From positions 1 through 64,000 of the forward strand of contig JACZXA010000001.1 in NCBI GenBank assembly GCA_022571865.1: a stretch of DNA of 64,000 bases, in the 5' to 3' direction. Positions within the stretch are counted from its first letter, which is position 1; every line of letters begins with the position of its first letter. Source of the DNA: Pseudomonadota bacterium (GTDB lineage: Bacteria > Pseudomonadota > Gammaproteobacteria > Pseudomonadales > Azotimanducaceae). A model generated the notes under the pieces. That model saw nothing but the letters and a program-made list of their open reading frames with translations, was not told where the DNA came from and made no database searches. A program made the translations under genes and the position numbers. Positions 47,489 through 56,084 of the stretch are shown piece by piece.

Positions 47489-47585
47489 AGGGTGGAGAAT
47501 GTTGCTATCCGCGCCACTGCTCAGCCCCTCCGGGGTGCCCTCAATCCCTTCGCTCGAGGTCACGAATAGCAACATTCTCCACCCT
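47489..47585. repeat. 20-base perfect inverted repeat enclosing 57 bases
   Basis: AGGGTGGAGAATGTTGCTAT (47489-47508) pairs with its exact complement at 47566-47585. The loop contains a smaller CCCC-TCC-GGGG hairpin. It lies between convergent genes. It may be a non-autonomous palindromic element; a simple terminator rarely has such a long spacer. Confidence 0.75.
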
Positions 47586-47632
47586 GAACGCTGACGATTT
47601 CAGTCTTCTGGCGCTGTGCGATTATCGGGGGT

Positions 47633-48565
47633 TCAGTGGATGGCGATCGGGTTGATGATCATCTGCACGGCGCCACGTACCTTGGCTTGACCCAGGACAA
47701 ATAGGAATTCGAACGCCTCATCGCGCACTAGCGGTCCGGTATTCATGGTCTCCAGAAGGTAAATGCCGTTTTCTTTGAGCAAGATCACATGCCCCTGGTA
47801 GGGCCGGTCGGCAAACTGAGGTGGCACCACGTCCACGCCCCAGGTATCGGCTCCCACGGCGACAACATTGAGATCCGCGAGGTACTGCGCCACCTCCTCC
47901 GATTGGCCCGGTTCGGAAGCGACCCACTTGGCCGGATCCGAGTCTAAATAAGCATCCGTCCAGCCGGTATGAAACAGCACCACATCCCCCTCACGGATCG
48001 GCGTATTCTGGCTCTTCTCGACCGCCTTGACGTCTTCAACCGAAAAATATTTACCCGCTTCCATGGCGTCGACGCCAAAATAACCCGCCATGTCGAGCAC
48101 CACGCCGCGGGCAACGATGGGTGGCACTTTTTCGATGCCGAGCTTCGTCAGCCCGGTCAACTCTGCAAAATCCTCCGCACGGTTACAGTTGTAATACATC
48201 CCGTCATAACCCAGATGACCGAGACCGTCGATCTGGGAGCCAATACCGAACCAACCGAAAAACACGTCATCGTTGTAGGTATTGATGCCCAACGGCCGCG
48301 CGCCTTCCTGCTGTCCGGGTTGTACAACCATCAGCGACAGACTGCGTGGCGGAAATGCCGGTGTGTTGCTGTCGATGGTGATCCCGAGGCTGTATGTTTT
48401 GCCGGTTTTTATGAGTCTCGATGCCTTCAATACGGTTGCAGATGTAATGAGATTGGCGTTGCCAATTTCATCAATGGCGCCCCATTTGGACGGCTGACAG
48501 GAATCTTCGGCCAGCGCGCTCGATGCGACGACTAAAACAACAATGCCCACAAATTTCTGTAACAT
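47633..48565 (-). CDS. Exported cyclase-family protein (kynurenine-formamidase fold)
   Basis: A 310-residue protein with a signal peptide (FVGIVVLVVASSALA) and the cyclase/kynurenine formamidase fold. The metal region reads FGWFGIGSQIDGLGHLGYDGMYY, in place of the usual HxGTHxD. KYFSVEDV and GDVVLFHTGWTDAYL follow, and the final GADTWGVDVVPPQ segment is typical. Members are hydrolases or cyclases acting on small amides or lactones. Start at 48565 after GGGAGGGATT, a strong ribosome site. The longer upstream frame is not coding. Confidence 0.85.
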   Translation of the reverse strand: MLQKFVGIVVLVVASSALAEDSCQPSKWGAIDEIGNANLITSATVLKASRLIKTGKTYSLGITIDSNTPAFPPRSLSLMVVQPGQQEGARPLGINTYNDDVFFGWFGIGSQIDGLGHLGYDGMYYNCNRAEDFAELTGLTKLGIEKVPPIVARGVVLDMAGYFGVDAMEAGKYFSVEDVKAVEKSQNTPIREGDVVLFHTGWTDAYLDSDPAKWVASEPGQSEEVAQYLADLNVVAVGADTWGVDVVPPQFADRPYQGHVILLKENGIYLLETMNTGPLVRDEAFEFLFVLGQAKVRGAVQMIINPIAIH

Positions 48566-48672
48566 AATCCCTCCCCGATTTTTGTTCCGTTTGGCCCAGC
48601 CTACCTCAGACCGGCCGTCCTGGACCAGCGGTCTGAAACCGATCCACCGGGATATAAGGGTGCAGGCAGTTT

Positions 48673-48882
48673 TTACAACCGTTTCGTGGCAAGAAGTATA
48701 TCGGCTTCCAGTTCCGTCGAGTTGTCGGCGCAAAGCTCCAGAAACTGCTTGCGCATGTTCGGCGTCCAGAACCGCCGGAGATGATTCGCGATCGCTTCGG
48801 CGCTTTCCGCTGTTGTTTTCCCGGATCGGATGTTATTCACGATATCGTTTGCCATCCGCATGAGATGATCTTTGCTACTCAT
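48673..48882 (-). CDS. fdsD: Formate dehydrogenase delta subunit
   Basis: A 69-residue protein matching the FdsD family: DHLMRMANDIVNNIRS, then IANHLRRFWTPNMRKQFL and a short tail. FdsD helps assemble or stabilise the soluble NAD-dependent molybdenum formate dehydrogenase. Its ATG overlaps the end of the fdhD remnant (ATGA), preserving operon order. The alpha subunit and fdhD upstream are broken, and no beta or gamma subunit is present, so the gene is probably an orphan survivor. Confidence 0.8.
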   Translation of the reverse strand: MSSKDHLMRMANDIVNNIRSGKTTAESAEAIANHLRRFWTPNMRKQFLELCADNSTELEADILLATKRL

Positions 48883-49302
48883 GAGGTGGTATATACCGAA
48901 TGTCGGTCTTCGCGCACGAAGGCGATGAGGGTCACACCCGATTGTTCCCCTATTTCAATCGCAAGCCGGGTGGGTGCGGAGACCGCGGCTCTTCACCTGT
49001 TCGATCACACCACGCCGCGCCGTGTACCGAGCGGATGATCCGCCAGATTCACGTCATACAACTGGCTCACCTGTTCAATGATGTTCTCGGTCAGGCTGAA
49101 ACCGAATGCAAAGTCTTCCAGGTCATCCGGCGTCGCCATCATCACCGCGTGGGAAACTCCGTTGTATACCAGGGCGAACGCGCCAGTGACCCCAGCAACT
49201 TGTCGAGCGCGCGGCACGCTCTTCGGCGACGACCTCTTCGACTTCGCGCAATTCTCCGTGCTCCCAACGGCGCACGGATGCCGTGTTGCTGTGGGAAATC
49301 AC
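48879..49302 (-). pseudogene. fdhD: fdhD remnant (sulfurtransferase for formate dehydrogenase)
   Basis: The N-terminal part starts at GTG 49302 ([27 protein letters not shown]). It then shifts frame into [32 protein letters not shown]. After a break, the C-terminus APTRLAIEIGEQSGVTLIAFVREDRHSVYTTS follows in another frame. FdhD is normally about 270 residues; here about 140 codons remain, so the middle has been deleted. Sequence near 49200-49250 ([10 protein letters not shown]) is not expected and may be inserted. The order fdsA-fdhD-fdsD is the ancestral operon. Confidence 0.85.
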
Positions 49303-49306
49303 CCGT

Positions 49307-49648
49307 TTACACTGAATCCGGTTGCAGCAACCCTTGCTGGTTGTTTGCAAAGGCCTTGTAGCGCTGCTGCCAACTCGAAGGGCTCCGGACTTTTTCGGCC
49401 TGCACGGCGGTGACTTTGTATTCCGGACAATTGGCGGCCCAATCCGAATTGTCCGTGGTAATGACATTGGCGCCACTGAACGGATGGTGGAAGGTCGTGT
49501 AGACGACGCCGGTCGGTAAACGCTCGGTCAATTTTGCCCGTAACACCGTCTCACCCGCACGGCTCGTGATGCCAACCCAGTCGCCTTCCTCGATACCGCG
49601 CTCTTCCGCGTCATGGGGATGAATCTCGAACAACTTTTTGACGGTCGA
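49307..49648 (-). pseudogene. fdsA: 3' end of the formate dehydrogenase alpha subunit
   Basis: Only the C-terminal molybdopterin-dinucleotide-binding domain is left. It reads KKLFEIHPHDAEERGIEEGD, WVGITSRAGETVLRAKLTER and FSGANVITTDNSDWAANCPEYK, about 110 of more than 900 residues. The upstream end stops at an inverted-repeat element (49651-49700). It therefore lacks the haem/Fe-S and catalytic regions, including any Sec/Cys active-site codon. Confidence 0.85.
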
Positions 49649-49650
49649 AA

Positions 49651-49700
49651 AAAGGGGCCAGATTAACTTTCGGCTGCGGAAAAGTTAACCTGACCCCTTT
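49651..49700. repeat. Inverted-repeat element at the junction of two truncated genes
   Basis: Two 20-base arms (49651-49670 and 49681-49700) match at 18 of 20 positions around a ten-base GC-rich loop. The right arm contains GTTAACCTGACCCC. Similar 'GGGGTCAGGTTAAC' palindromes are scattered in proteobacterial genomes, often with REP-type transposases. The fdsA fragment ends on one side and a cheY-like fragment on the other. Confidence 0.75.
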
Positions 49701-49827
49701 GCACTCGCGACCAGGTTGAAGAATCCTGCTTCCTGACTACCACTTCATAACCCTCTCCTTCGAGCGCTTGGACCACCACCTTCCTGAAGGCCGTTGAATC
49801 ATCGACGATAAGTATTCTCTTGCTCAT
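49701..49827 (-). pseudogene. N-terminal fragment of a CheY-like response regulator
   Basis: Starts MSKRILIVDDSTAFRKVVVQ and continues ALEGEGYEVVVRK, the first alpha/beta units of a receiver domain. After about 35 residues it runs into the inverted-repeat element and stops. The phospho-acceptor Asp and the rest are missing. Confidence 0.75.
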
Positions 49828-50007
49828 AGTTACTCTTGATTAAAGAAGTCCACGGACGTTCCCGTTTCAGCGTAGCCTATATGTGGAAACCTGCTGGTTT
49901 ATCTCGTCTGACAAACTCAAGCCAGGAACGAAGTCACTCTGGTCGCCGAGCGGAAGCCGGCGAAGAACTCCTTTCTGCAGCCGATCAACAAACAGTTCTT
50001 CTTATGA

Positions 50008-50778
50008 CTACTTCCAGCCGCTGCGTGCGTTGGGTCCAGCCGGGAACGGTCCCGCGGGCCAACGGAATCCAAGGGTCATGGCAAGGTTCACGTCCTCCTT
50101 TGTACACACCCCTTCTTCGACGATTTTCATGGCCTCCCTTCTTACCGCGGCCATGATGCGATTGCCCACGAAGCCGGTATCGCCCGGCACATCCTTGAGT
50201 ACGATGGGTGTTTTGCCCCAGCTCTCCATCAACTCGACAATCAGCTGCACGACGTCATCCGTGGTGTCTTCGGTTGCGGTGACTTCGACCAGTTTCATGA
50301 TGTTCGCAGGGCTGAACAGGTGCATTCCGATAAACCTGTCCTTCCTGGACGTTACCTCAGCCAGATCGGCTATGGTGAACATGGACGTGTTGCTGGCAAA
50401 AACGGCCTCTTTGTTGACTAACTCGTCCAGTTCTGCCCAGACTTTGAGCTTCAGTGGCTTGTTTTCGATCGCTCCGTCATCCCCGCCACCGATCGCCTCA
50501 ATGACGAGGTCACATTCACTCAGATCTCGGACGTCCGTCGTAAAGCTCAGGCGCGCCATGGCTTCGTCCTTGGCCTCGGATGTCATCTTGCCGAGTTCAA
50601 CCGCTTTGTTGAAACCGAAACGGCTGTTCAGGATGACGTCCCTGGCGTTTGCACAGATTTCGTCGGTGAGATCCCGGACGATCACTTTGCACCCGGCGAG
50701 TATGGCGCACTGCGCTATGCCCCCGCCCATGATCCCTGCTCCCAATATTCCAATGTTCTCAATGTCTGCTAATTTCAC
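50008..50778 (-). CDS. 3-hydroxyacyl-CoA dehydrogenase
   Basis: A 256-residue protein. The NAD-binding start is IGILGAGIMGGGIAQCAI, SNTSMFTIADLA bears the catalytic Ser/Asn, and MHLFSPANIMKLVEV has the catalytic His. The C-terminal domain segment is VLKDVPGDTGFVGNRI, ending in a family-typical FRWPAGPFPAGPNARSGW. It oxidises 3-hydroxyacyl-CoA to the 3-keto form in fatty-acid breakdown. It seems intact in the middle of decayed DNA. It is slightly shorter than the usual 280-310 residues, so a shortened second domain is possible. Confidence 0.85.
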   Translation of the reverse strand: MKLADIENIGILGAGIMGGGIAQCAILAGCKVIVRDLTDEICANARDVILNSRFGFNKAVELGKMTSEAKDEAMARLSFTTDVRDLSECDLVIEAIGGGDDGAIENKPLKLKVWAELDELVNKEAVFASNTSMFTIADLAEVTSRKDRFIGMHLFSPANIMKLVEVTATEDTTDDVVQLIVELMESWGKTPIVLKDVPGDTGFVGNRIMAAVRREAMKIVEEGVCTKEDVNLAMTLGFRWPAGPFPAGPNARSGWK

Positions 50779-50915
50779 TTGTCTATGATTCTCTTTTTAA
50801 CCTGGGATTTACCGTGACGGCTTCCGTCACCGCGAAAGCCTCGGCGGCAGATATTACGCAAATCAGCGCGGGAATGCGCGACCCGGATGTATAGGAGACC
50901 CAGAGGTACAGGAAA

Positions 50916-50991
50916 TGGAGCGGGAAACGAGATTCGAACTCGCGACATCCACGTTGGCAACGTGGTGCTCTACCAGCTGAGCTATTCCCGC
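50916..50991 (-). tRNA. tRNA-Gly (GCC)
   Basis: On the minus strand the 76-base gene has acceptor GCGGGAA/TTCCCGC, the D arm TAGCTCAGCTGGTAGAGC, anticodon stem CCACG/CGTGG with loop TTGCCAA (anticodon GCC), T loop TTCGAAT and an encoded CCA end. The discriminator is U, as expected for bacterial tRNA-Gly. Confidence 0.97.
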
Positions 50992-51199
50992 ATCTCAAAA
51001 AGACGCAGCGCAGAAGACCACGCATTGTAAATCAGGCCGTCCCATTATCAAGCGCAATGCGCGAATCTGAATGACTGGCGCGTGACTCAAGCGTTTGCAG
51101 GAGCTAATCCAGGATACAAAATCCCAACCGACCGTGGCCGTAGCCCTTCATATCCACATTGAAGGTCGCCCTATTCGGCCGCTGTCAACGCCGTCCATA

Positions 51200-51507
51200 T
51201 CATCGGCTTTCTTCAATTCGCTCAAGCGCAGGTGAAGTCGTTTCGTCCATGAACTGACTCGACAGGATGTTCATCACTGCATAGAGATTGCCTTGCATGA
51301 TGTCGGTCAGTTCACCAGATTTTTTTCCTCGTTGACAAGATCGACGGGGAACATCGAAAGTGCGCCACCGGCTCCGAAAGCAAATTCAATATCACCGTAA
51401 CAAAGTGCCGCGAGATCGTCGTCGTCATCGACGTAGAGGGGCACATGGTGTTTTTCCGTTTCGGCGAGGCCGGCAGCCTCAACGATGTCACAGCCTCCGC
51501 TGAACAA
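51200..51507 (-). pseudogene. Frameshifted chemotaxis-associated (CheX/CheC-like) fragment
   Basis: The upstream frame reads FSGGCDIVEAAGLAE, then DDDDDLAALCYGDIEFAFGAGGALSMFP, and ends early at EEKNLVN in an A-rich run. One base shift there gives KKSGELTDIMQGNLYAVMNILSSQF, then MDETTSPALERIEESR to a stop at 51200. The N-terminus is not identified. Together they resemble a CheX/CheC-type regulator often next to cheY-like genes; the family call is tentative. Confidence 0.5.
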
Positions 51508-51561
51508 CAGGGAACGATCTGGTTCAGCCTCTCTTCGTTGGGTAGCAAATATTCCAAGCGC

Positions 51562-51845
51562 CTAACCCAATACCGGCCGCAGAGCTTTTTCGAAGGATTG
51601 CGGCGTAAACAGTTTGGCAATCAGAAACTGCGCGCCTGCATCTCTGGCCTTCAAACGCATCTCCGAGGTAGATTCGGTAGTAACAAAACCAATCTTCACA
51701 TCACCCGAGTCGCGCAGCTCGGTCAGAAACTCCAGTCCATTCATTTCAGGCATGTTCCAATCGGAAAGCACCAGATTCGGCGATTCGCTGGCAACAACCT
51801 CGAGCGCTTCGCGAGCACTACCAAAAGCCAGCGGTCGACGTTTTA
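51562..51845 (-). pseudogene. C-terminal part of a CheY-like response regulator
   Basis: The protein reads AREALEVVASESPNLVLSDW and continues NMPEMNGLEFL with the phospho-acceptor Asp (SDWNM), VKIGFVTTESTSEM with the Thr, and GAQFLIAKLFTP with the Lys. The conserved Lys-Pro has become Lys-Leu-Phe. The N-terminus with the acidic pair is lost at a junction near 51845, where plus-strand cheB sequence begins. Confidence 0.75.
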
Positions 51846-52142
51846 TTTCGATCTGTCGTCAGAGCCGTAGGTGAAAAAGCGGTTGGCGTGGTGTTGACCG
51901 GCATGGGCCGAGACGGCGGCGACGGCCTGAAGGCCCTGCATGAAGCGGCCACGACCATTGCTCAGGATGAAGCCTCGAGCGTGGTGTGGGGCATACCGGG
52001 ACACGCGGTGTTTCTCGAGGCTGCCGATGAGATCGTATCGCTGAACTCCATGGCTGAATACATCGTGTCTGCCTTGACTGCTTGCAAAAGGCTTAGATTA
52101 GATAGTGCTTGTTGTGTTGGTCGTGCACCCGGATACGGGTAA
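51843..52142 (+). pseudogene. C-terminal fragment of a CheB methylesterase
   Basis: The frame LFRSVVRAVGEKAVGVVLTGMGRDGGDGLKAL continues with ATTIAQDEASSVVWGIPGHAV. This is the CheB catalytic-domain end, with the Asp in TGMGRDG and the family PGxAV segment. The Ser and His catalytic residues and the receiver domain are missing. It is truncated where it meets the reversed response-regulator fragment. The last about 15 residues are not homologous. Confidence 0.8.
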
Positions 52143-52227
52143 ATTCGACCGGTGACAACCGGGGCGGTTCGCGCGCGAATGACCCCGGACCCGACCTCGC
52201 CGTGGTACTTTCTCGTGACGGAATTTT

Positions 52228-53943
52228 CTACCGCGCAGACTCCTGGTCGGGATCACCCTCGCTTGATTGGCCGTAAATGTCTTTCGCGGCGCTTGGGCTG
52301 ACCAAACCTGCAACAACGTCTTCACGTACTTTGTCGGGGTCGCGGCTTAGAACCTCGCCGATTCCACCGCCGCCCGGGGTTTCCAATACGAGTATGGTGT
52401 CGGCGGGTACGATGTCTCGTCCCTTGCCTTTCAAGACCACGTCTTTCTCGACGCCTCGCTTGAGAAAGACTTTGCCAGGCGCGCCACTGCCCCCGCCACG
52501 CCGGCCGCGAGCGGGATGCTGGATTCGATCGAACATCTTCGAGATGATAAAGGGTGCACCCTCAATATGCCCAATCTCGATGCGCTGTCCGCACCCGCCG
52601 CGAAATTCCCCCGCTCCTGCTGAATCCGTCAGATATTCTTTGCTCCAGATCAGCAACGGTGTGGTTGCTTCACTGACCTCTGTGGAGGTGGTACGGACAC
52701 CCGAAGGAAAGGCCGTTGTGGATAGTCCATCTTTATGCGAACGAGCGCCCGTACCGCCGTTATAAATCGGATTGGTCACAAAATCTCTGTTTGTCAGGTT
52801 GTTGTCTCCTGCATCACCTGTCGGCATAGGGGCGCTCAGGAAAACAGGATTCCAGATACACGAAGCCCCTTCCGCAGGAACCAGTTCCGGCACGATCTCA
52901 TCGAGACAGCCCAGTATCACATCCGGCAGCATCTGGCCGATCGCATGACGAGCGGAGACGGCGCTCGGTGGAATTGCACTCAAGATACAGCCATCCGGCG
53001 CCGTCACTCTCACGACGCGCAACGAACCTGCGTTGTTCGGAATGTCATTGCCAACAACACACCGTACCCCGAATGACGCATAAGCCTGGGTATAAGGCAG
53101 CGGCACGTTGATTCCAAACTGTGACGCGGGTGAAGATCCGGCAAAATCGATGTCGATGCCGGTAGGGTCGACACTGACTTTGCAATAGAGATCCACCGGC
53201 TCATCGTAGCCGTCTACTCGCATGTGATTTTCATAAACGCCCACCGGCAACGTTTGAACTTCACGCAACATGGCGGCTTCGGATCTGCTCAGAATATCGG
53301 CACCAATGGCGTCGATAGAGTCGAGTGAGAAGTCATCCATCATTTCCAACAACTGCTTCGCCCCGGTGTCGTTGCAGGCAGTCAGCGAATACAGATCACC
53401 CTCAAGAACCTGGGGATCGCGCACGTTTGCCGCCAGTATTGTCATCAGGGTTTCGTTCAGAACACCACCCTGAAACAGATAGGAAATCGGTATGTTCAAG
53501 CCTTCTTCGAATACCTGATTTGCATCCGGACCAAATCCGCGTCCGCCGACATCGGCGATGTGGCAGGTGGAGGCGAACAATGCAATACAACGACCTGCGC
53601 GAAACACAGGAGTCACCACCGTGAAATCGTTCAGATGTCCGGTGCCGTCCCAGGGATCGTTGGTCAGCAAAACGTCGCCCGGTTGCAGGGTCTGAAGGGG
53701 GTATCGAATGAGAAACTTACCCACGGACGACGCCATGGCGTTCACGTGACCCGGGGTACCCGTTACCGCTTGAGCCAGCATGTTTCCGGAGCTGTCGAAC
53801 ACACCAGCCGATAGATCTCCGGCTTCCCGCACGACGGTCGAGAATGCCGTTCTCATCAGCGTCTGCGCCTGCTCCTCGACCAGGGCGAGAAGCCGATTCC
53901 AGACAAGTTGGGTACGCAACTCGGTGAGCGTGCGGTTACTCAT
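52228..53943 (-). CDS. Hydantoinase/oxoprolinase B-subunit family protein
   Basis: A 571-residue protein of the HyuB/acetone-carboxylase-alpha family. It starts RTQLVWNRLLALVEEQAQTLMRTAFS. Family segments are GHVNAMASSV, LLTNDPWDGTGHLNDF, STCHIADVGGRGFG and the C-terminal RGGGSGAPGKVFLK. Such subunits work with an ATP-binding HyuA to open 5-oxoproline or hydantoin rings or carboxylate ketones. The start overlaps the end of hyuA by eight bases. The exact substrate is unknown. Confidence 0.9.
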   Translation of the reverse strand: MSNRTLTELRTQLVWNRLLALVEEQAQTLMRTAFSTVVREAGDLSAGVFDSSGNMLAQAVTGTPGHVNAMASSVGKFLIRYPLQTLQPGDVLLTNDPWDGTGHLNDFTVVTPVFRAGRCIALFASTCHIADVGGRGFGPDANQVFEEGLNIPISYLFQGGVLNETLMTILAANVRDPQVLEGDLYSLTACNDTGAKQLLEMMDDFSLDSIDAIGADILSRSEAAMLREVQTLPVGVYENHMRVDGYDEPVDLYCKVSVDPTGIDIDFAGSSPASQFGINVPLPYTQAYASFGVRCVVGNDIPNNAGSLRVVRVTAPDGCILSAIPPSAVSARHAIGQMLPDVILGCLDEIVPELVPAEGASCIWNPVFLSAPMPTGDAGDNNLTNRDFVTNPIYNGGTGARSHKDGLSTTAFPSGVRTTSTEVSEATTPLLIWSKEYLTDSAGAGEFRGGCGQRIEIGHIEGAPFIISKMFDRIQHPARGRRGGGSGAPGKVFLKRGVEKDVVLKGKGRDIVPADTILVLETPGGGGIGEVLSRDPDKVREDVVAGLVSPSAAKDIYGQSSEGDPDQESAR

Positions 53944-56074
53944 CCCGTGAACCCAACCGCTCCAGAATAAGCCACCCGCGGTCATCAACGTGGGCTTCGA
54001 AGCCTGCCGTGACCGCGGTAGTGGTCTGGCCTTCCATGACCAGAGCCGGGCCGCTCACCTTCTCACCAGGTCGCAAAGAGTCGCGCTGGTAGTGTGCCGT
54101 CTCGAGCATTCGTTGTTCCACGGGATCGAACACTGCACTGCTTTTGACAGGAGTTATTACCGGAGCTTTCGAAAGAGTTTGGGCCGGAATCGCGGCGGAG
54201 CCCTCCCTCAATATCGCGGGGCTGAGTTTATGTGTGTTTGGTGCGCTCAAGCTCAGGGTCCAACTGAGAATCTCAACATCGAGGTTCGGAATCGTTCGCC
54301 CGTATATAGCCTCGTAGGCGCTGTCAAATGCACGGCGTAACTCGACAGCGTGCTGATCGGACAAGCCAGCTACGGGTAGGGATACCGCAATTTCATATCC
54401 TTGACCCAGGTAGCGCATGTAGGCGCGGCGGGATTCCGTCAACTCAGCGTCAGGTGCCGCGGCGTTGACTACTTCCAGCGCCTCGGCGTGCATGTCGGTC
54501 ATCACGGCGTTGGCAGCGGCAGCATCGAAGTCCGAAAGCCGCATGTATCGACTACGTACCACCTCATAGCTGATGGGTGCTATCAGGAAACCGATCGCAG
54601 AGCCAACACCTGCATCAACGGGAATCACCACCCGGTCCAGTTTGAGCTTGTTGGCCAGCTGCGCGGCATGCAGGGGTGCCGCTCCACCGAAGGCAATCAT
54701 CGTGCGCCCCGCGACCTCTCTACCCCGCTCCGTCGCGTGAGCCCGGGCAGCCGCGGCCATGTTTTCATCAACAACTTCGCTGATGCCATGTGCGGCAAGT
54801 TCGACTTCACTGTTGGCTGAACCAGGAGTAACAACAAGCGCGTTCACGATGGCCACGCGTGCCGCCTCTACATCCAATTTCATGCGCCCACTCGCAAACG
54901 ACTCAGGTTCGATTCTACCAAGAACCACATCCGCGTCCGTAACCGTGGCGTCTTGCCCACCCAGACCGTAACAAGCCGGTCCTGGCTCCGATCCCGCGCT
55001 TTCCGGTCCCACTTGAATACGTGCGAGCTTATCCACCCGGGCGATGGAACCGCCGCCTGCACCGATCTCCACCATCTCTATTACCGGAATTCGAACCGGC
55101 AAACCGCTGCCTTTTCTGAACCGATACACTCGATCGACTTCAAAGGCGCGCGACAGCATGGGTTCAGCACCGTCGATGACACATATTTTCGCCGTGGTTC
55201 CCCCCATATCGAAAGACAATACTTCGTCATATCCCCCTTCGGCTGCGATGCGCGCCGCGAACATCGCTCCTCCCGCGGGGCCCGATTCCACAAGTCGAAT
55301 CGGGTATTTACGAGCCGTGGCGAGCGCGGTCAGACCGCCGCCAGAAGTCATGAGCAACACCGGGCAAACAAAGCCGCGAGCACGCAGCTTAGTCTCGAGG
55401 CTCGACAGGTAGCCATCCATCAGCGGTTTTATATAGGCGTTAGCACATGCGGTGGACAACCGCTCGTACTCGCGGATCTCCGGGCATACATCGGAGGCCA
55501 GCGTAACGGAAATCTCCGGCAGCGCCTCTTTGAGCATCTCGCCAATACGCTGCTCGTGCGCCGAGTTGACATACGCGTGCAGCAATCCAACCACCACACT
55601 TTCCACCCCCTGATCACGAAGCGTGGGGATACAGGTCGAAACCGTCGCTTCGTCCAACGCCAGCAACACATTGCCATGGGCGTCTATGCGTTCGGCAATC
55701 CCAAGGCGCAAATGGCGAGGCACCAGTGGAGTCGGGCGATCAATGTTGATGTCGTACTGTTCAAAACGGTTTTCAAAAGCCATTTCGAGAACATCGCGAT
55801 GACCCTGGGTCGTAAGCAGTGCCGTGACCGCACCATGTCGTTCGATAATCGCGTTGGTGGCCAGGGTTGTGCCGTGAAGAACGAGGCTCGTCTCAGCGGG
55901 TTCGGCTTCAGCAACGGCCAGTACCTGCTCAATTCCTTCGAGCACGCCGTCGGCCGGATCGCGGTGAGTCGTCAACACCTTGGTGGTGAATCGCTCCGAC
56001 CCACGCTCGATGACGACATCGGTAAAGGTCCCACCGATATCCACCGCTAATCGAGTGTTGGTGGCCTGATCCAT
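53936..56074 (-). CDS. Hydantoinase/oxoprolinase A-subunit family protein
   Basis: A 712-residue ATP-dependent subunit. The phosphate-1 motif is LAVDIGGTFTDVVIE, with TLATNAIIERHGA, LMTSGGGLTA, ESGPAGGAMFAARIA (phosphate 2), SFDMGGTTAKICVIDG and GGGSIARVD. The end carries the ATP/acyl-binding MEGQTTTAVTAGFEAHVD. With the following gene it forms an HyuA-HyuB pair that couples ATP hydrolysis to ring opening or carboxylation. The start at 56074 begins MDQATNTRLAVDIGG. Confidence 0.92.
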   Translation of the reverse strand: MDQATNTRLAVDIGGTFTDVVIERGSERFTTKVLTTHRDPADGVLEGIEQVLAVAEAEPAETSLVLHGTTLATNAIIERHGAVTALLTTQGHRDVLEMAFENRFEQYDINIDRPTPLVPRHLRLGIAERIDAHGNVLLALDEATVSTCIPTLRDQGVESVVVGLLHAYVNSAHEQRIGEMLKEALPEISVTLASDVCPEIREYERLSTACANAYIKPLMDGYLSSLETKLRARGFVCPVLLMTSGGGLTALATARKYPIRLVESGPAGGAMFAARIAAEGGYDEVLSFDMGGTTAKICVIDGAEPMLSRAFEVDRVYRFRKGSGLPVRIPVIEMVEIGAGGGSIARVDKLARIQVGPESAGSEPGPACYGLGGQDATVTDADVVLGRIEPESFASGRMKLDVEAARVAIVNALVVTPGSANSEVELAAHGISEVVDENMAAAARAHATERGREVAGRTMIAFGGAAPLHAAQLANKLKLDRVVIPVDAGVGSAIGFLIAPISYEVVRSRYMRLSDFDAAAANAVMTDMHAEALEVVNAAAPDAELTESRRAYMRYLGQGYEIAVSLPVAGLSDQHAVELRRAFDSAYEAIYGRTIPNLDVEILSWTLSLSAPNTHKLSPAILREGSAAIPAQTLSKAPVITPVKSSAVFDPVEQRMLETAHYQRDSLRPGEKVSGPALVMEGQTTTAVTAGFEAHVDDRGWLILERLGSRDE

Positions 56075-56084
56075 TATTCCAATC

